DNA of 14,541 bases. It comes from Bacillota bacterium (GTDB lineage: Bacteria; Bacillota; Clostridia; UBA1381). A model generated the notes under the pieces. It had not been told where the DNA came from. It ran no database searches and saw only the letters and a program-made list of their open reading frames with translations. How positions within the stretch are numbered: the stretch's first letter is position 1; each line of letters starts with the position of its first letter. Shown here piece by piece: positions 6,939 through 14,254 of this stretch. The stretch is taken from the NCBI GenBank assembly GCA_021203665.1, contig JAJQAT010000120.1, positions 1 through 14,541 of the forward strand. The letters run 5' to 3'. Made by a program: the position numbers and the translations under genes.

Positions 6939-7010
6939 CGTCAGGCGGCGGTGGTGTGCTGAGGGACATATATCCTCTGCTTTTAAAATACCACCATCTG
7001 CTGCCTGACG
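6926..7010 (+). promoter_or_regulatory. programmed -1 ribosomal frameshift signal (A7 plus stem-loop)
   Basis: The slippery heptamer A-AAA-AAA at 6926-6932 is in the correct phase (TCA AAA AAA in the zero frame). A 6-base spacer (6933-6938) holds the zero-frame stop. The stem then pairs 6939-6956 with 6992-7010: 13 bp (two of them G-U), a single bulged T6997, then 5 more bp, 18 bp in all. The 35-base loop can fold further, GAGGG against TCCTC. Slippery site, 5-9-base spacer and strong structure are the known requirements for -1 frameshifting. Confidence 0.88.
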
Positions 7011-7123
7011 AGGTGGGCAGGCAAAATCCATGGGTTCTGTTCGGACTTTTGGACGGGTTGGAGCAGGATTCGGGATTTCATAAAAACGAACATCTGAGAA
7101 TGTTTTACGGAGAGGAGGTATAG
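6932..7123 (+). CDS. -1 frame extension of tail assembly chaperone (gpT part of gpGT)
   Basis: After slipping on A7, reading resumes at A6932 as AGA and stays open for 63 codons to TAG 7121-7123, 2 bases before the tape measure ATG. The extension runs 'RVASGGGGVLRDIYPLLL' and contains 'LLPDEVGRQNPWVLFGLLDG', the kind of helical segment found in gpT-type extensions that bind the tape measure. The fusion with residues 1-88 of the short form totals 151 residues. No good independent start exists; a GTG at 6956 sits inside the stem without a proper ribosome binding site. An ordinary start-codon-based gene call would miss it. Confidence 0.85.
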   Translation, partial: RVASGGGGVLRDIYPLLLKYHHLLPDEVGRQNPWVLFGLLDGLEQDSGFHKNEHLRMFYGEEV

Positions 7124-7125
7124 CT

Positions 7126-8856
7126 ATGGCAGAGGCTGCCAATCTTTCGGTGAGTATCACCGGCGACGCGTCGGGACTTATCAGCGCGCTCGAAAATGCC
7201 GAGGCGCAAATCGCGCGGCTTAATTCGTCCGCGGGCACGCTTATGAACGAATTTAACGGCAAGGAGGCAAAAATAACTCTGACCGCCGTTGACAATACCG
7301 CCGCGGGCGTAAGCTCCGCAAGGGCGAATATAAACAGCTTAACCGATAAAACGATTACCGTTTCGGTGAAGTATAACGCGGTAAATTCCGCGTTTCTCGC
7401 ATCCGGCACAAGGAACGCGCACGAGGGACTTGCCGTTGTGAACGATGAAAGGGGCATAAGCGACCCGAGGGAGCTTATCGAGCATAACGGGCGGCTTATG
7501 ATGTTCGGCGGACGCGATGTTATTGTGCCGCTTTCAAGCGGCGACAAGGTGTATACCGCGCGCGAAACAAGGGCGATAATGTCCGGTATGGGTTTGCCGC
7601 ATTACGCGTCGGGTAAAAATAACGAGCTGTTTGAAACGGCAAAAGCCGATTTAACTCATTATAAAAACACGCACGATATGTCGCCCGAGGAGGAGCTTGC
7701 TTGGTGGAATGAGCTTATGGAGGAGTTTGCTTATGACAGCGAGGCCGTAAAGGAGATTCAGGAGGAGATATTTTCATCTCGGCAGGAAATATGGGAAGCC
7801 GAAAAGCAGGCGAATGAGGACGCACTTTCATCATACAAAAATAGCTCCGACGCGTGGATAAAATACCAAACCGAGGTAGAGGATATGAGCGTTTCGGAGC
7901 AAATAGAGGCGTATCAAAGACAGCTTGAAAATTACAATGCAATGGTGTCGGAAATGGTGCAATCCACACTCTATTCAGCCGACGAGATAAAGGAAATCTG
8001 GGAGGATTTCTACGATTATAAGGCGGGAGTGGATTTAAAAATCGGCAAGCTGGAAAACGAGAGCAATTACGCCGTATATGAAAAATGGAAAAGCGACGCC
8101 GAAAATTGGAAAAATATACGCGACACATATGACGACTGGTACGAGGCGGGCGACAGTCCGGTTGAATTTTACGAGCGGAGCATCGAGCGCATACAGGAGA
8201 TGTACGACGGCGGCTATATCGGCTGGCAGGAATACCGCGACGATACGATGTACGCTATGCTTGATTTGTACGAGGCGAAAATGGATGAGGTAAACACGCT
8301 GCTTGAACGTCAAAAAAGCTATATAAGCGATTTAAAGCAGCAGTTTTCCGATGAGGAAAGCGCACTGCAAAGCTCGTGGACTGTAGAGGACAGAGCTGTG
8401 TCCAAGGCGGAAATATCTCAACAGCTTGAGATATATGAAAACGCCGTGACCCAAAAGGGAATGGATAAATACAAATCGCTCCAAGAGGAAATGAAGGAAA
8501 TAGAGCGCGAGGAGGAGCTGTATAATCTGCAAAAGGAGCATCAGGCGACTCTCGATTCTCTCGAGGAAAGCTATGACATAGTTGAGGCGAATAAAAAATA
8601 TCTTCTTGCCGCGATAGAGGAATCGGGCGTGAATATAGAGGAAATAGTGCAAAGCGTGAATTACGATATACAAAGCATGGAGAATACAATAGCGTCGCTG
8701 TTCGCCCAGACCATAAGCGCGATTAAGTCCGTGAGCGCGTCGTCAAGCTCGTATTCGGACAACAGAAATATAAGCATAACCGCGGACAGCTCGGCTGTTA
8801 TAGAGGCGCTGAAAAACCGAGTGGGGCTGAGTATATCCTATGGGAGCTACAATTAA
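7126..8856 (+). CDS. tail tape measure protein, unusually short
   Basis: By position between the tail chaperone and Dit this is the tape measure, which sets tail length and is ejected ahead of the DNA. The 576-residue protein starts with 'LSVSITGDASGLISALENAE', followed by a 'TLTAVDNTAAGVSSARANI' and 'LTDKTITVSVKY' stretch. Next comes the glycine-rich module common in tape measures (about residues 90-165: ASGT, HEGLAVVNDERG, GGRDVIVPLSSGDKV, AxETRAIMSGMGLPHYASG). From about 200 to 530 it is acidic, aromatic-rich coiled coil with 'FSDEESALQSSWTVEDRA'. No membrane-spanning hydrophobic stretch is visible, unusual for the family. At the usual 0.15 nm per residue the tail would be about 85 nm. GAGAGGAGG just before ATG 7126 fixes the start. 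A non-tape-measure tail component is the alternative. Confidence 0.72.
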   Translation: MAEAANLSVSITGDASGLISALENAEAQIARLNSSAGTLMNEFNGKEAKITLTAVDNTAAGVSSARANINSLTDKTITVSVKYNAVNSAFLASGTRNAHEGLAVVNDERGISDPRELIEHNGRLMMFGGRDVIVPLSSGDKVYTARETRAIMSGMGLPHYASGKNNELFETAKADLTHYKNTHDMSPEEELAWWNELMEEFAYDSEAVKEIQEEIFSSRQEIWEAEKQANEDALSSYKNSSDAWIKYQTEVEDMSVSEQIEAYQRQLENYNAMVSEMVQSTLYSADEIKEIWEDFYDYKAGVDLKIGKLENESNYAVYEKWKSDAENWKNIRDTYDDWYEAGDSPVEFYERSIERIQEMYDGGYIGWQEYRDDTMYAMLDLYEAKMDEVNTLLERQKSYISDLKQQFSDEESALQSSWTVEDRAVSKAEISQQLEIYENAVTQKGMDKYKSLQEEMKEIEREEELYNLQKEHQATLDSLEESYDIVEANKKYLLAAIEESGVNIEEIVQSVNYDIQSMENTIASLFAQTISAIKSVSASSSSYSDNRNISITADSSAVIEALKNRVGLSISYGSYN

Positions 8857-8871
8857 AACGGCGCGTTTTTT
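8855..8871 (+). terminator. weak terminator-like hairpin at the end of the tape measure gene
   Basis: AAAACG (8855-8860) and CGTTTT (8864-8869) form a 6-bp stem with a 3-base loop, followed by T residues to 8871. It overlaps the tape measure stop codon. With only two G-C pairs it would at most cause partial termination inside the operon. Confidence 0.3.
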
Positions 8872-8898
8872 ATCAAATTAATCGGGAGAATAATAAAA

Positions 8899-9744
8899 AT
8901 GAGAAATGGATTTAAATTTAACGGCCGTCACTCATCCGAGATAGGCGTGACGGTCAGAACAAAATCGCGTCCCATACGCCCGTCTGTGAAGAGCCTTACA
9001 ACAGACATAACCTGCCGCGACGGCGTATATGATTTTTCCGCGTCAAATTCGTCGGGACGCGAATTTTACAGCGACAGATATTTTACCGTGTCAATCGGAA
9101 TATACGCGGAAAATATAAGCAAAATGCAGGAAAAGCTGACGGATATTTCGCTGTGGCTCACCGGCGCGGGCGAGCTTATATTTGACGATATGCCGCTTAT
9201 AATTTGGAAGGGCAAAATAAGCGACGAGATTATATATATGCCGGAGCATAACGGCAGGAAAGCGGTTATAGACGTTTCATTCCGCGCGGAGCCGTTCGGT
9301 TACTGCGTGTTCGACACCGACGGAATCGTGCTGGACACGGATATATACATTGACGAAATGATACCGCTGGAATATGAGGACCTGTTTGATTTTACTTTAT
9401 CGGGCAGTGATGATTTGCGCGTTCTGAATTTCGGCGACCGCCCCGTAAGACCGGTTATCGACTTAATCGGCAACGTCGAGGGAATAATTATGGAGCTTGG
9501 AGAAAAGCGGCTTTCGTTTACCGCGTCGGGCGATGTGAGCGTGGATTTTGAAAAGCAGAATGTGACGGACGAAAACGGGAGCATAGGCGTGAGCGGTGAA
9601 TTTTTTGAATTTGCGGCGGGAGAAAATATATTGCATATTGAAAATTCAAATACCGACAGCATACAAATTTCAGTGACCTACACGCCGGAATTTATGTACG
9701 GCACGCACTTCGGCGATGTGGATTGGGGTGACGGCGATGCTTAA
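8899..9744 (+). CDS. distal tail protein (Dit-like)
   Basis: This 281-residue protein matches the siphovirus distal tail component family, the hexameric ring at the tail tip joining tube, tape measure exit and Tal. Family features are the N-terminal 'FKFNGRHSSEIGVTVRTK' strand motif, the 'GVYDFSASNSSGREFYSDR' segment (about residues 46-65) and 'ISLWLTGAGELIFDD' (about 92-106). A C-terminal half of beta-sandwich character follows ('LNFGDRPVRPVIDLIG', 'NILHIENSN'). GGGAGAA at 8883-8889 supports ATG 8899. It overlaps the Tal gene by 8 bases. The C-terminal half is long enough for a galectin-like insertion, but no sugar-binding residue set can be identified by eye. Confidence 0.88.
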   Translation: MRNGFKFNGRHSSEIGVTVRTKSRPIRPSVKSLTTDITCRDGVYDFSASNSSGREFYSDRYFTVSIGIYAENISKMQEKLTDISLWLTGAGELIFDDMPLIIWKGKISDEIIYMPEHNGRKAVIDVSFRAEPFGYCVFDTDGIVLDTDIYIDEMIPLEYEDLFDFTLSGSDDLRVLNFGDRPVRPVIDLIGNVEGIIMELGEKRLSFTASGDVSVDFEKQNVTDENGSIGVSGEFFEFAAGENILHIENSNTDSIQISVTYTPEFMYGTHFGDVDWGDGDA

Positions 9745-11155
9745 AATTTTCCCCCATGACAGCAAAGCCTTTGAGGAGGGCATAGTTATAGGCGACGCGT
9801 ATAACGTCCGCGTTACTTATGAAATAAACGGAACGCGTATGCTTGAGTTTTCGTATCCGCTGAACGAGAAGTCCGATATTATAAGTGAAAATAAGCTTGT
9901 ACTGTGCGAGGGACAAGCATACAGAATTATCAAGGCGGTCAGAAAACGCGGCTCAAATTCCGTGCTTGAGGTCGAGTGCCGGCACGTTTATAACGCCGAC
10001 GCGCCGAATATTCATTTGCAGAATATTCCCGATATGATAGGAGTAAATCCTGTCGAGGTAATAGCCGCCGCGATAGACGGAACGGATTTTTCTCTTTTGT
10101 CCGACAGCGAGCTTGACGCGCTCGGTATGCGGCGCGTGGACTATGACGGTTTTATGATAGATTTCTTTTCCGCGGATAAGACGAATCCATATGACGTGAT
10201 AAAATCCATAACGGAAAGCTGCGGCAAGGGCGAGCTTTACGCGGATAATTATAAAATAGCGTTGGTGGAGCGCATAGGAGAAGACACGAATATTCGTCTT
10301 GACCTGACGAAGAATATGCAGGATATATCGGTGGAGCGCGACATAACCGACATGGTGACGCGGTTGTATCCATACGGAAAGGACGATGCGCATATAGGCA
10401 GCGTAAACGGCGGCGTGCAGTATATCCAGAGCGCCAACGCCGATATATACGGAGTGCGCGAGGGCTACAGAGATTATTCGGACTATACCGAGCCGGAGGA
10501 GATAATGCGCCGCGCGCTTTGGGATTTTGACAGCGAAAACGAGGACAGAATAGATATACCGTGCGTGAATATAACGGGAACCTTCGCGGATATTTCAAAG
10601 CTTGCGGAGTACGGCGAAACGGAGCGTCTCAAAATAGGCGACACGGTTACGGTATGCGATAACGGAACGGAAATACCCGAGCGCGTTATAAAGATTGAAT
10701 ATTACCCGTACCGGGGCGACAGCACGGTTGTGTCGATAGGCAGAATAAAAAAGGATTTGTTTTTCTATTTGGAGCAAATGGGCACTCTCGCAAGGCGCTA
10801 CAGCAAGGTTTCAACGTCGAGCGGAAAGGTAAAGGCGCAGTCCGTCGCGGGAGTTATATCCAATTCGGGAATAACACTGACGAGCGACAGCGGCGAGCTT
10901 TCCATTTTGTCGGACTTGCTTGAAATATCCGCCTCGGGTATTTTAAAGGCAAGGATAGGGAACAGCAACGGAAGCTTTGTGTGCAAAATTATGGACAACA
11001 GCGGAAACGCGGCGTTGTGCATAGGCGATGACGGCAAAATGGATTTTACCGGCGACTTGTGCGCGGAGAAAATTACAATCGGCTCCAATGTGATTGAAAC
11101 GGACGAGGACGGGGATTTATGTATTAACGGCAGTAAAATACTTCTGTCGGAATAA
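9737..11155 (+). CDS. tail-associated protein Tal (prophage endopeptidase tail / minor structural protein)
   Basis: The 472-residue protein fits the phage minor structural protein family (gp27-like fold), forming the trimeric tail tip below Dit. The N-terminal part shows the hallmark 'GDAYNVRVTYEINGTRMLEFSYPL', 'AYRIIKAVRKRGSNSVLEVECRHV' and 'YDGFMIDFF' strands; residues about 180-340 contain 'DMVTRLYPYGKDD', also typical. The last ~110 residues are short beta repeats ('GITLTSDSGELSILSDLLEI', 'GDDGKMDFTGDLCAEKITIG'), resembling a small beta-helical tip. No peptidase motif is visible at the C-terminus. ATG 9737 has GGGGTGA at 9725-9731; the ATG at 9716 lacks a site. Since no tail fibre gene follows, this tip may also contact the host surface; that is inference. 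Confidence 0.85.
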   Translation: MLKIFPHDSKAFEEGIVIGDAYNVRVTYEINGTRMLEFSYPLNEKSDIISENKLVLCEGQAYRIIKAVRKRGSNSVLEVECRHVYNADAPNIHLQNIPDMIGVNPVEVIAAAIDGTDFSLLSDSELDALGMRRVDYDGFMIDFFSADKTNPYDVIKSITESCGKGELYADNYKIALVERIGEDTNIRLDLTKNMQDISVERDITDMVTRLYPYGKDDAHIGSVNGGVQYIQSANADIYGVREGYRDYSDYTEPEEIMRRALWDFDSENEDRIDIPCVNITGTFADISKLAEYGETERLKIGDTVTVCDNGTEIPERVIKIEYYPYRGDSTVVSIGRIKKDLFFYLEQMGTLARRYSKVSTSSGKVKAQSVAGVISNSGITLTSDSGELSILSDLLEISASGILKARIGNSNGSFVCKIMDNSGNAALCIGDDGKMDFTGDLCAEKITIGSNVIETDEDGDLCINGSKILLSE

Positions 11156-11174
11156 ACGGGAAAGGAGAATACCG

Positions 11175-11573
11175 ATGGATAAAATATTTAATGCGGCAAG
11201 TGTGATTTTCGGGCTTGTCGGCGGCATAGCGGCGGCGCTTTTCGGACAGTGGGACACGGTTTTGTGGTCGCTTGCGGCGCTTATGGCGCTTGACTATGTA
11301 ACGGGAATTATCAAGGCTGTATACGCGAAAACCATGTCAAGCGAAATAGGATTTAAGGGCATACTTAAAAAAATAACCATATTGGTTATGGTGGCGCTGG
11401 CAAATGTCGTTCAGACATTAACCGGCGCCGCGCCCGTACGCGAAATGGTAATAATGTTTTACATAGCCAACGAGGGCATATCCATACTTGAAAACGTGGC
11501 GGCGGTTTCCACAAAGATGCCGGACGCGTTAAAAAACGTGCTTTTGCAGCTGAGGGATAAAAACGATATGTAA
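11175..11573 (+). CDS. phage holin (toxin secretion/phage lysis holin family)
   Basis: The 132-residue membrane protein has about four hydrophobic segments (residues about 5-24, 28-48, 62-82 and 88-108) and the conserved stretches of the phage_holin_4/TIGR01593 family: 'LAALMALDYVTGIIKA' and 'MFYIANEGISILENVAAV'. Holins of this family form membrane pores at the end of the lytic cycle, letting the amidase reach the wall. AAAGGAGAA at 11161-11169 sets ATG 11175; a longer frame upstream overlaps Tal and is spurious. The gene follows Tal by 19 bases and is paired with the amidase, the usual lysis cassette. Confidence 0.92.
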   Translation: MDKIFNAASVIFGLVGGIAAALFGQWDTVLWSLAALMALDYVTGIIKAVYAKTMSSEIGFKGILKKITILVMVALANVVQTLTGAAPVREMVIMFYIANEGISILENVAAVSTKMPDALKNVLLQLRDKNDM

Positions 11574-11631
11574 CATTCGCGATTTGATTTCATATTATAT
11601 ACAGAACAAATGATTTAAAGGAGTGACGGAT

Positions 11632-12429
11632 ATGATAGTAGGAGTAAACTGCGGACATACGGTCAGCGGAACAACCGGCAGCGGCGCATCGGGCTATATA
11701 GATGAAAGCAACGAAACGCGCGCCGTCGGATATAAGCTTATGGACTATTTGCGCCGAAACGGCGTTACGGTTATAGACTGTACGAATGATTACGCATCCA
11801 CGGTAAGCGAGAACCTGAGCCAAATAGTAGCCAAAGCGAACGCGCAGGCGCTGGATTTGTTTGTGTCGGTGCATTTTAACAGCGGCGGCGGCAAGGGCTG
11901 TGAGGTTTACACTTATAACGGAGAGGTATTCACGCAGGCGGAGCTTGTATGTGAAAATATGGCGGAGCTGGGATTTGTGAACCGCGGAATAAAGGATGGG
12001 TCGAATTTGTACGTCATACGCAAAACAAACGCGCGGGCGATGCTTGTCGAGGTTTGCTTTGTTGACACAAAAACAGACGTTGATTTATATAACAGCATTG
12101 GAGCGGAGAAAATCGCGGAGGCGATAGGCGACGCTGTAATCGGAGTGAAAACAGAGGAGGGACTTACAATGTCACAATACGAGGAATTAAAACAAATGAT
12201 TTCGGAGGAAACCGCGAGAATAGACGTTTTGCAGAACGAGGTGTATAAGCTCGAAAATCCGATGATTTATAATTATATCGATGAAAATATGCCCGAATGG
12301 GCGCGGGAGGCGGTACAGTGGTGCGTGGATAACGGCATAATCGTAGGAACGGGCGACGGTCTGGGACTGGATTACACGCAGCTTTGGACCTGCGTTGTTA
12401 TATACCGCCTGGCGCAAAAGCTTAAGTAA
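11632..12429 (+). CDS. endolysin: N-acetylmuramoyl-L-alanine amidase (Amidase_3) with C-terminal wall-binding domain
   Basis: The 265-residue enzyme cleaves the bond between N-acetylmuramic acid and L-alanine in peptidoglycan. Residues 1-175 are an Amidase_3 domain: zinc ligands His9 (NCGHT), Glu28 (SNET) and His81 (SVHFN), and catalytic Glu140 (MLVEVCF). A short linker leads to a C-terminal module of about 86 residues: coiled 'EELKQMISEETARIDVLQNE', then 'MPEWAREAVQWCVDNGIIVG' and 'DGLGLDYTQLWTCVVIYRL', the binding module seen on many clostridial phage lysins. There is no signal peptide, consistent with holin-dependent release. AAAGGAG at 11617-11623 sets ATG 11632. A second, consensus ribosome binding site lies inside the gene ahead of codon 180. 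Confidence 0.94.
   Translation: MIVGVNCGHTVSGTTGSGASGYIDESNETRAVGYKLMDYLRRNGVTVIDCTNDYASTVSENLSQIVAKANAQALDLFVSVHFNSGGGKGCEVYTYNGEVFTQAELVCENMAELGFVNRGIKDGSNLYVIRKTNARAMLVEVCFVDTKTDVDLYNSIGAEKIAEAIGDAVIGVKTEEGLTMSQYEELKQMISEETARIDVLQNEVYKLENPMIYNYIDENMPEWAREAVQWCVDNGIIVGTGDGLGLDYTQLWTCVVIYRLAQKLK
12169..12429 (+). CDS. probable internal in-frame start: free wall-binding fragment of the endolysin
   Basis: AGGAGG at 12155-12160, a perfect consensus, lies 8 bases before ATG 12169, in frame with the amidase (codon 180) and exactly at the linker between enzyme and binding domain. Initiation here gives an 86-residue binding-domain protein. Secondary products made from internal starts are known for some clostridial phage endolysins, where extra binding domains associate with the full-length enzyme. 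The site is visible; use of it is inferred. Confidence 0.65.
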   Translation: MSQYEELKQMISEETARIDVLQNEVYKLENPMIYNYIDENMPEWAREAVQWCVDNGIIVGTGDGLGLDYTQLWTCVVIYRLAQKLK

Positions 12430-12438
12430 AAGCCGCAC

Positions 12439-12482
12439 AAAAAAAGAGAGGAAATCCCGAATAGGGAAGTCCTCTCTTTTGC
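12439..12482. terminator. bidirectional rho-independent terminator between endolysin and leuA
   Basis: AAAAGAGAGGA (12442-12452) pairs with TCCTCTCTTTT (12470-12480) for 11 bp. A 2x2 internal loop and a further 4-bp TCCC/GGGA stem follow, closed by GAATA. On the minus strand the RNA ends in seven U (12445-12439); on the plus strand it ends in four U. It starts 10 bases after the endolysin stop and ends at the leuA stop, so it serves both convergent units, more strongly leuA. Confidence 0.88.
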
Positions 12483-14138
12483 TTATTTATCGGCAAGCAT
12501 TCTGTTTACCGCGGAAATCAGCGCGTATATCGACGCGGTATTGATATTCGCGTCCACGCCCGCGCCCCAATAGATTTTGCCGCCGTTTGATATGGCGATA
12601 TAGGTCGCCGCCTTTGAATCCGATGAGCGCGTGAGCGCGTGCTCGGTGTAATTGCATATTTCAAACGGTATGTCAAGATGCTTTCTCAATCCGTTGCAAA
12701 GCGCGTCCAAGGGACCGTTGCCCTTGCCCTGAATCGAGGAAACCTTGCCGTTCATCTCGATTGTGGCGGAAAGAACGGTGCTGTCGCCGTCCTCCGACGA
12801 GCGGTAGAAACGCGTCTTGATCGGGTGTGAAACATTCACGTATATATCCTTGAACGCCTGATGTATCTCGTGATTTGAAAGCACGGTCTGCTTCTCGTCC
12901 GACATATCGTTTATTGTCGCCGAAAACTCGACAAGCATGGGCTTTGGAAGGGTATAGCCGTATTTGTTTTCCATAATATAGCTTACGCCGCCCTTGCCGG
13001 ACTGGCTGTTTATAAGGATAGGCTCGTACTTTCTGCCGATGTCGGTCGGGTCGATTGTAAGGTACGGATTCGCCCACTTGTTCGAGGGACTCGCGCCGAA
13101 TTTATCCATGCTCTTTTTTATCGCGTCCTGATGTGAGCCGGAGAATGCCACGTACGCCATTTCGCCCGCGTATGGGTGTCTGGGATGTATCGGCAGACGG
13201 TTGTACTTTTCGTATACCTCTATAATCTCGTCTATATTGTCAATATTAAGCTTCGGGTCTATTCCCTGGCAGAACATATTAAGCGCGATTGTGATAATGT
13301 CGGCATTGCCGGTTCTTTCGCCGTTGCCGAAAATGGTGCCCTCGATTCTGTCCGCGCCCGCAAGCAGCGCAATCTCGCTCGAGGCAACGCCCGTACCCCT
13401 GTCGTTGTGCGCGTGAACGCTTATGACAAGGTTTTCGCGGTTTTTGAGGTGCTTGCACATATATTCAATTTGGTCGGCGTAAATATTTACCGTTGCCACC
13501 TCTATTGTTGACGGAAGATTTACAATGACCTTGTTGTCCGGCGACGGCTCGAGAACGTCAAGCACGGCGTTGGTAACCTCGGCGGCATAGTCCATCTCGG
13601 TACAGGTAAAGCTTTCGGGAGAATACTCATAGCGGATATTGCCGTCAAGCTGACCCGAGACAAGGCTTTTAACAAGCTTCGCGCCGTCCACGGCAAGCTG
13701 CTTGATTTCCTCCTTGTTTTTGCGGAACACAACCTCGCGCTGAAGTGTCGATGTGGAATTGTACAAATGTATAATCGCGTTCTTGGCGCCCTTAAGCGCC
13801 TCGACGGTTTTCTTTATTATATGCTCGCGCGCCTGGGTAAGCACCTGAATGGAAACGTCGTCGGGTATTAAATCCTCGTCGATAAGACGGCGCACAAATT
13901 CAAATTCCGTATGCGACGCCGCGGGGAATCCGACTTCGATTTCCTTAAAGCCGAGCTTTACGATAAATTTGAAAAACTCGATTTTTTCATCGGTCGTCAT
14001 AGGCGAGTAAAGAGCCTGATTGCCGTCGCGCAAATCGACGCTGCACCAAACGGGAGCCTTTGTTATTTCATGCGAGGGCCATTCGCGGTTCTCCAGGGGT
14101 ACCGGATGATACATTTTTTGATATTTCTGATAATTCAT
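12483..14138 (-). CDS. leuA: 2-isopropylmalate synthase (type 2 LeuA)
   Basis: LeuA condenses acetyl-CoA with 2-oxoisovalerate to 2-isopropylmalate, the committed step of leucine synthesis. The 551-residue protein has the DRE-TIM barrel with 'SVDLRDGNQAL' (Asp35, Arg37, Asp38; residues 33-43), 'HAHNDRGTG' (metal ligands His242 and His244), 'FGNGERTGN' and, from about residue 420, the C-terminal LeuA allosteric domain that binds leucine. N-terminal 'YHPVPLENREWPS' and length mark the longer type-2 (yeast/actinobacterial) class. AAGGAAGGTG at 14154-14145 fixes the ATG at 14138; an 18-codon upstream extension would run through the attenuator stem and is rejected. The gene has its own promoter, attenuator and terminator. 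It is most simply the host gene beside the prophage, not phage cargo. No other leucine gene follows it. Confidence 0.96.
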   Translation of the reverse strand: MNYQKYQKMYHPVPLENREWPSHEITKAPVWCSVDLRDGNQALYSPMTTDEKIEFFKFIVKLGFKEIEVGFPAASHTEFEFVRRLIDEDLIPDDVSIQVLTQAREHIIKKTVEALKGAKNAIIHLYNSTSTLQREVVFRKNKEEIKQLAVDGAKLVKSLVSGQLDGNIRYEYSPESFTCTEMDYAAEVTNAVLDVLEPSPDNKVIVNLPSTIEVATVNIYADQIEYMCKHLKNRENLVISVHAHNDRGTGVASSEIALLAGADRIEGTIFGNGERTGNADIITIALNMFCQGIDPKLNIDNIDEIIEVYEKYNRLPIHPRHPYAGEMAYVAFSGSHQDAIKKSMDKFGASPSNKWANPYLTIDPTDIGRKYEPILINSQSGKGGVSYIMENKYGYTLPKPMLVEFSATINDMSDEKQTVLSNHEIHQAFKDIYVNVSHPIKTRFYRSSEDGDSTVLSATIEMNGKVSSIQGKGNGPLDALCNGLRKHLDIPFEICNYTEHALTRSSDSKAATYIAISNGGKIYWGAGVDANINTASIYALISAVNRMLADK

Positions 14139-14160
14139 AATAAACACCTTCCTTTTAACG

Positions 14161-14190
14161 AAAAAAGCTGAGCCACAATGTGACCCAGCC
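14161..14190 (-). terminator. leuA attenuator terminator (segments 3:4)
   Basis: In the minus-strand RNA, GCUGGGUCAC pairs with GUGGCUCAGC (10 bp, two G-U; an outer G-U makes 11) around the loop AUU, followed directly by six U at 14166-14161. This is a rho-independent terminator between the leader peptide and leuA. Its 5' arm is also the 3' half of the alternative antiterminator. Confidence 0.9.
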
Positions 14191-14254
14191 ATAATTTCAA
14201 TACCTTGCAGTACAGAAAAACTAAACCGAAGACCACATTGTCATTTCAGCTTAG
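14175..14254 (-). promoter_or_regulatory. leuA transcription attenuator: protector and antiterminator pairings
   Basis: Antiterminator: RNA ACAAUGUGGUCU (14241-14230) pairs with GGGUCACAUUGU (14186-14175), 12 bp with three G-U, excluding the terminator. Protector: CUAAGCUGAA (14254-14245, the end of the leader ORF) pairs with UUCGGUUUAG (14230-14221), 10 bp with two G-U, enclosing the antiterminator strand in its loop. A ribosome stalled on the leucine codons blocks the protector and frees the antiterminator, so leuA is read. A ribosome reaching the stop codon covers the antiterminator strand and lets the terminator form. All pairings are visible; the switch follows the trp/leu model. Confidence 0.85.

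Noticed and set aside
6924..7547. Minus-strand frame of 207 codons opposite the chaperone extension and tape measure
   Set aside because: It opposes the frameshift extension and the tape measure N-terminus, both well supported, and has no motif.
14139..14192. Longer N-terminus for LeuA (18 extra codons)
   Set aside because: The extension translates the terminator stem and U-run; the ATG at 14138 has a good ribosome binding site and matches the family start.
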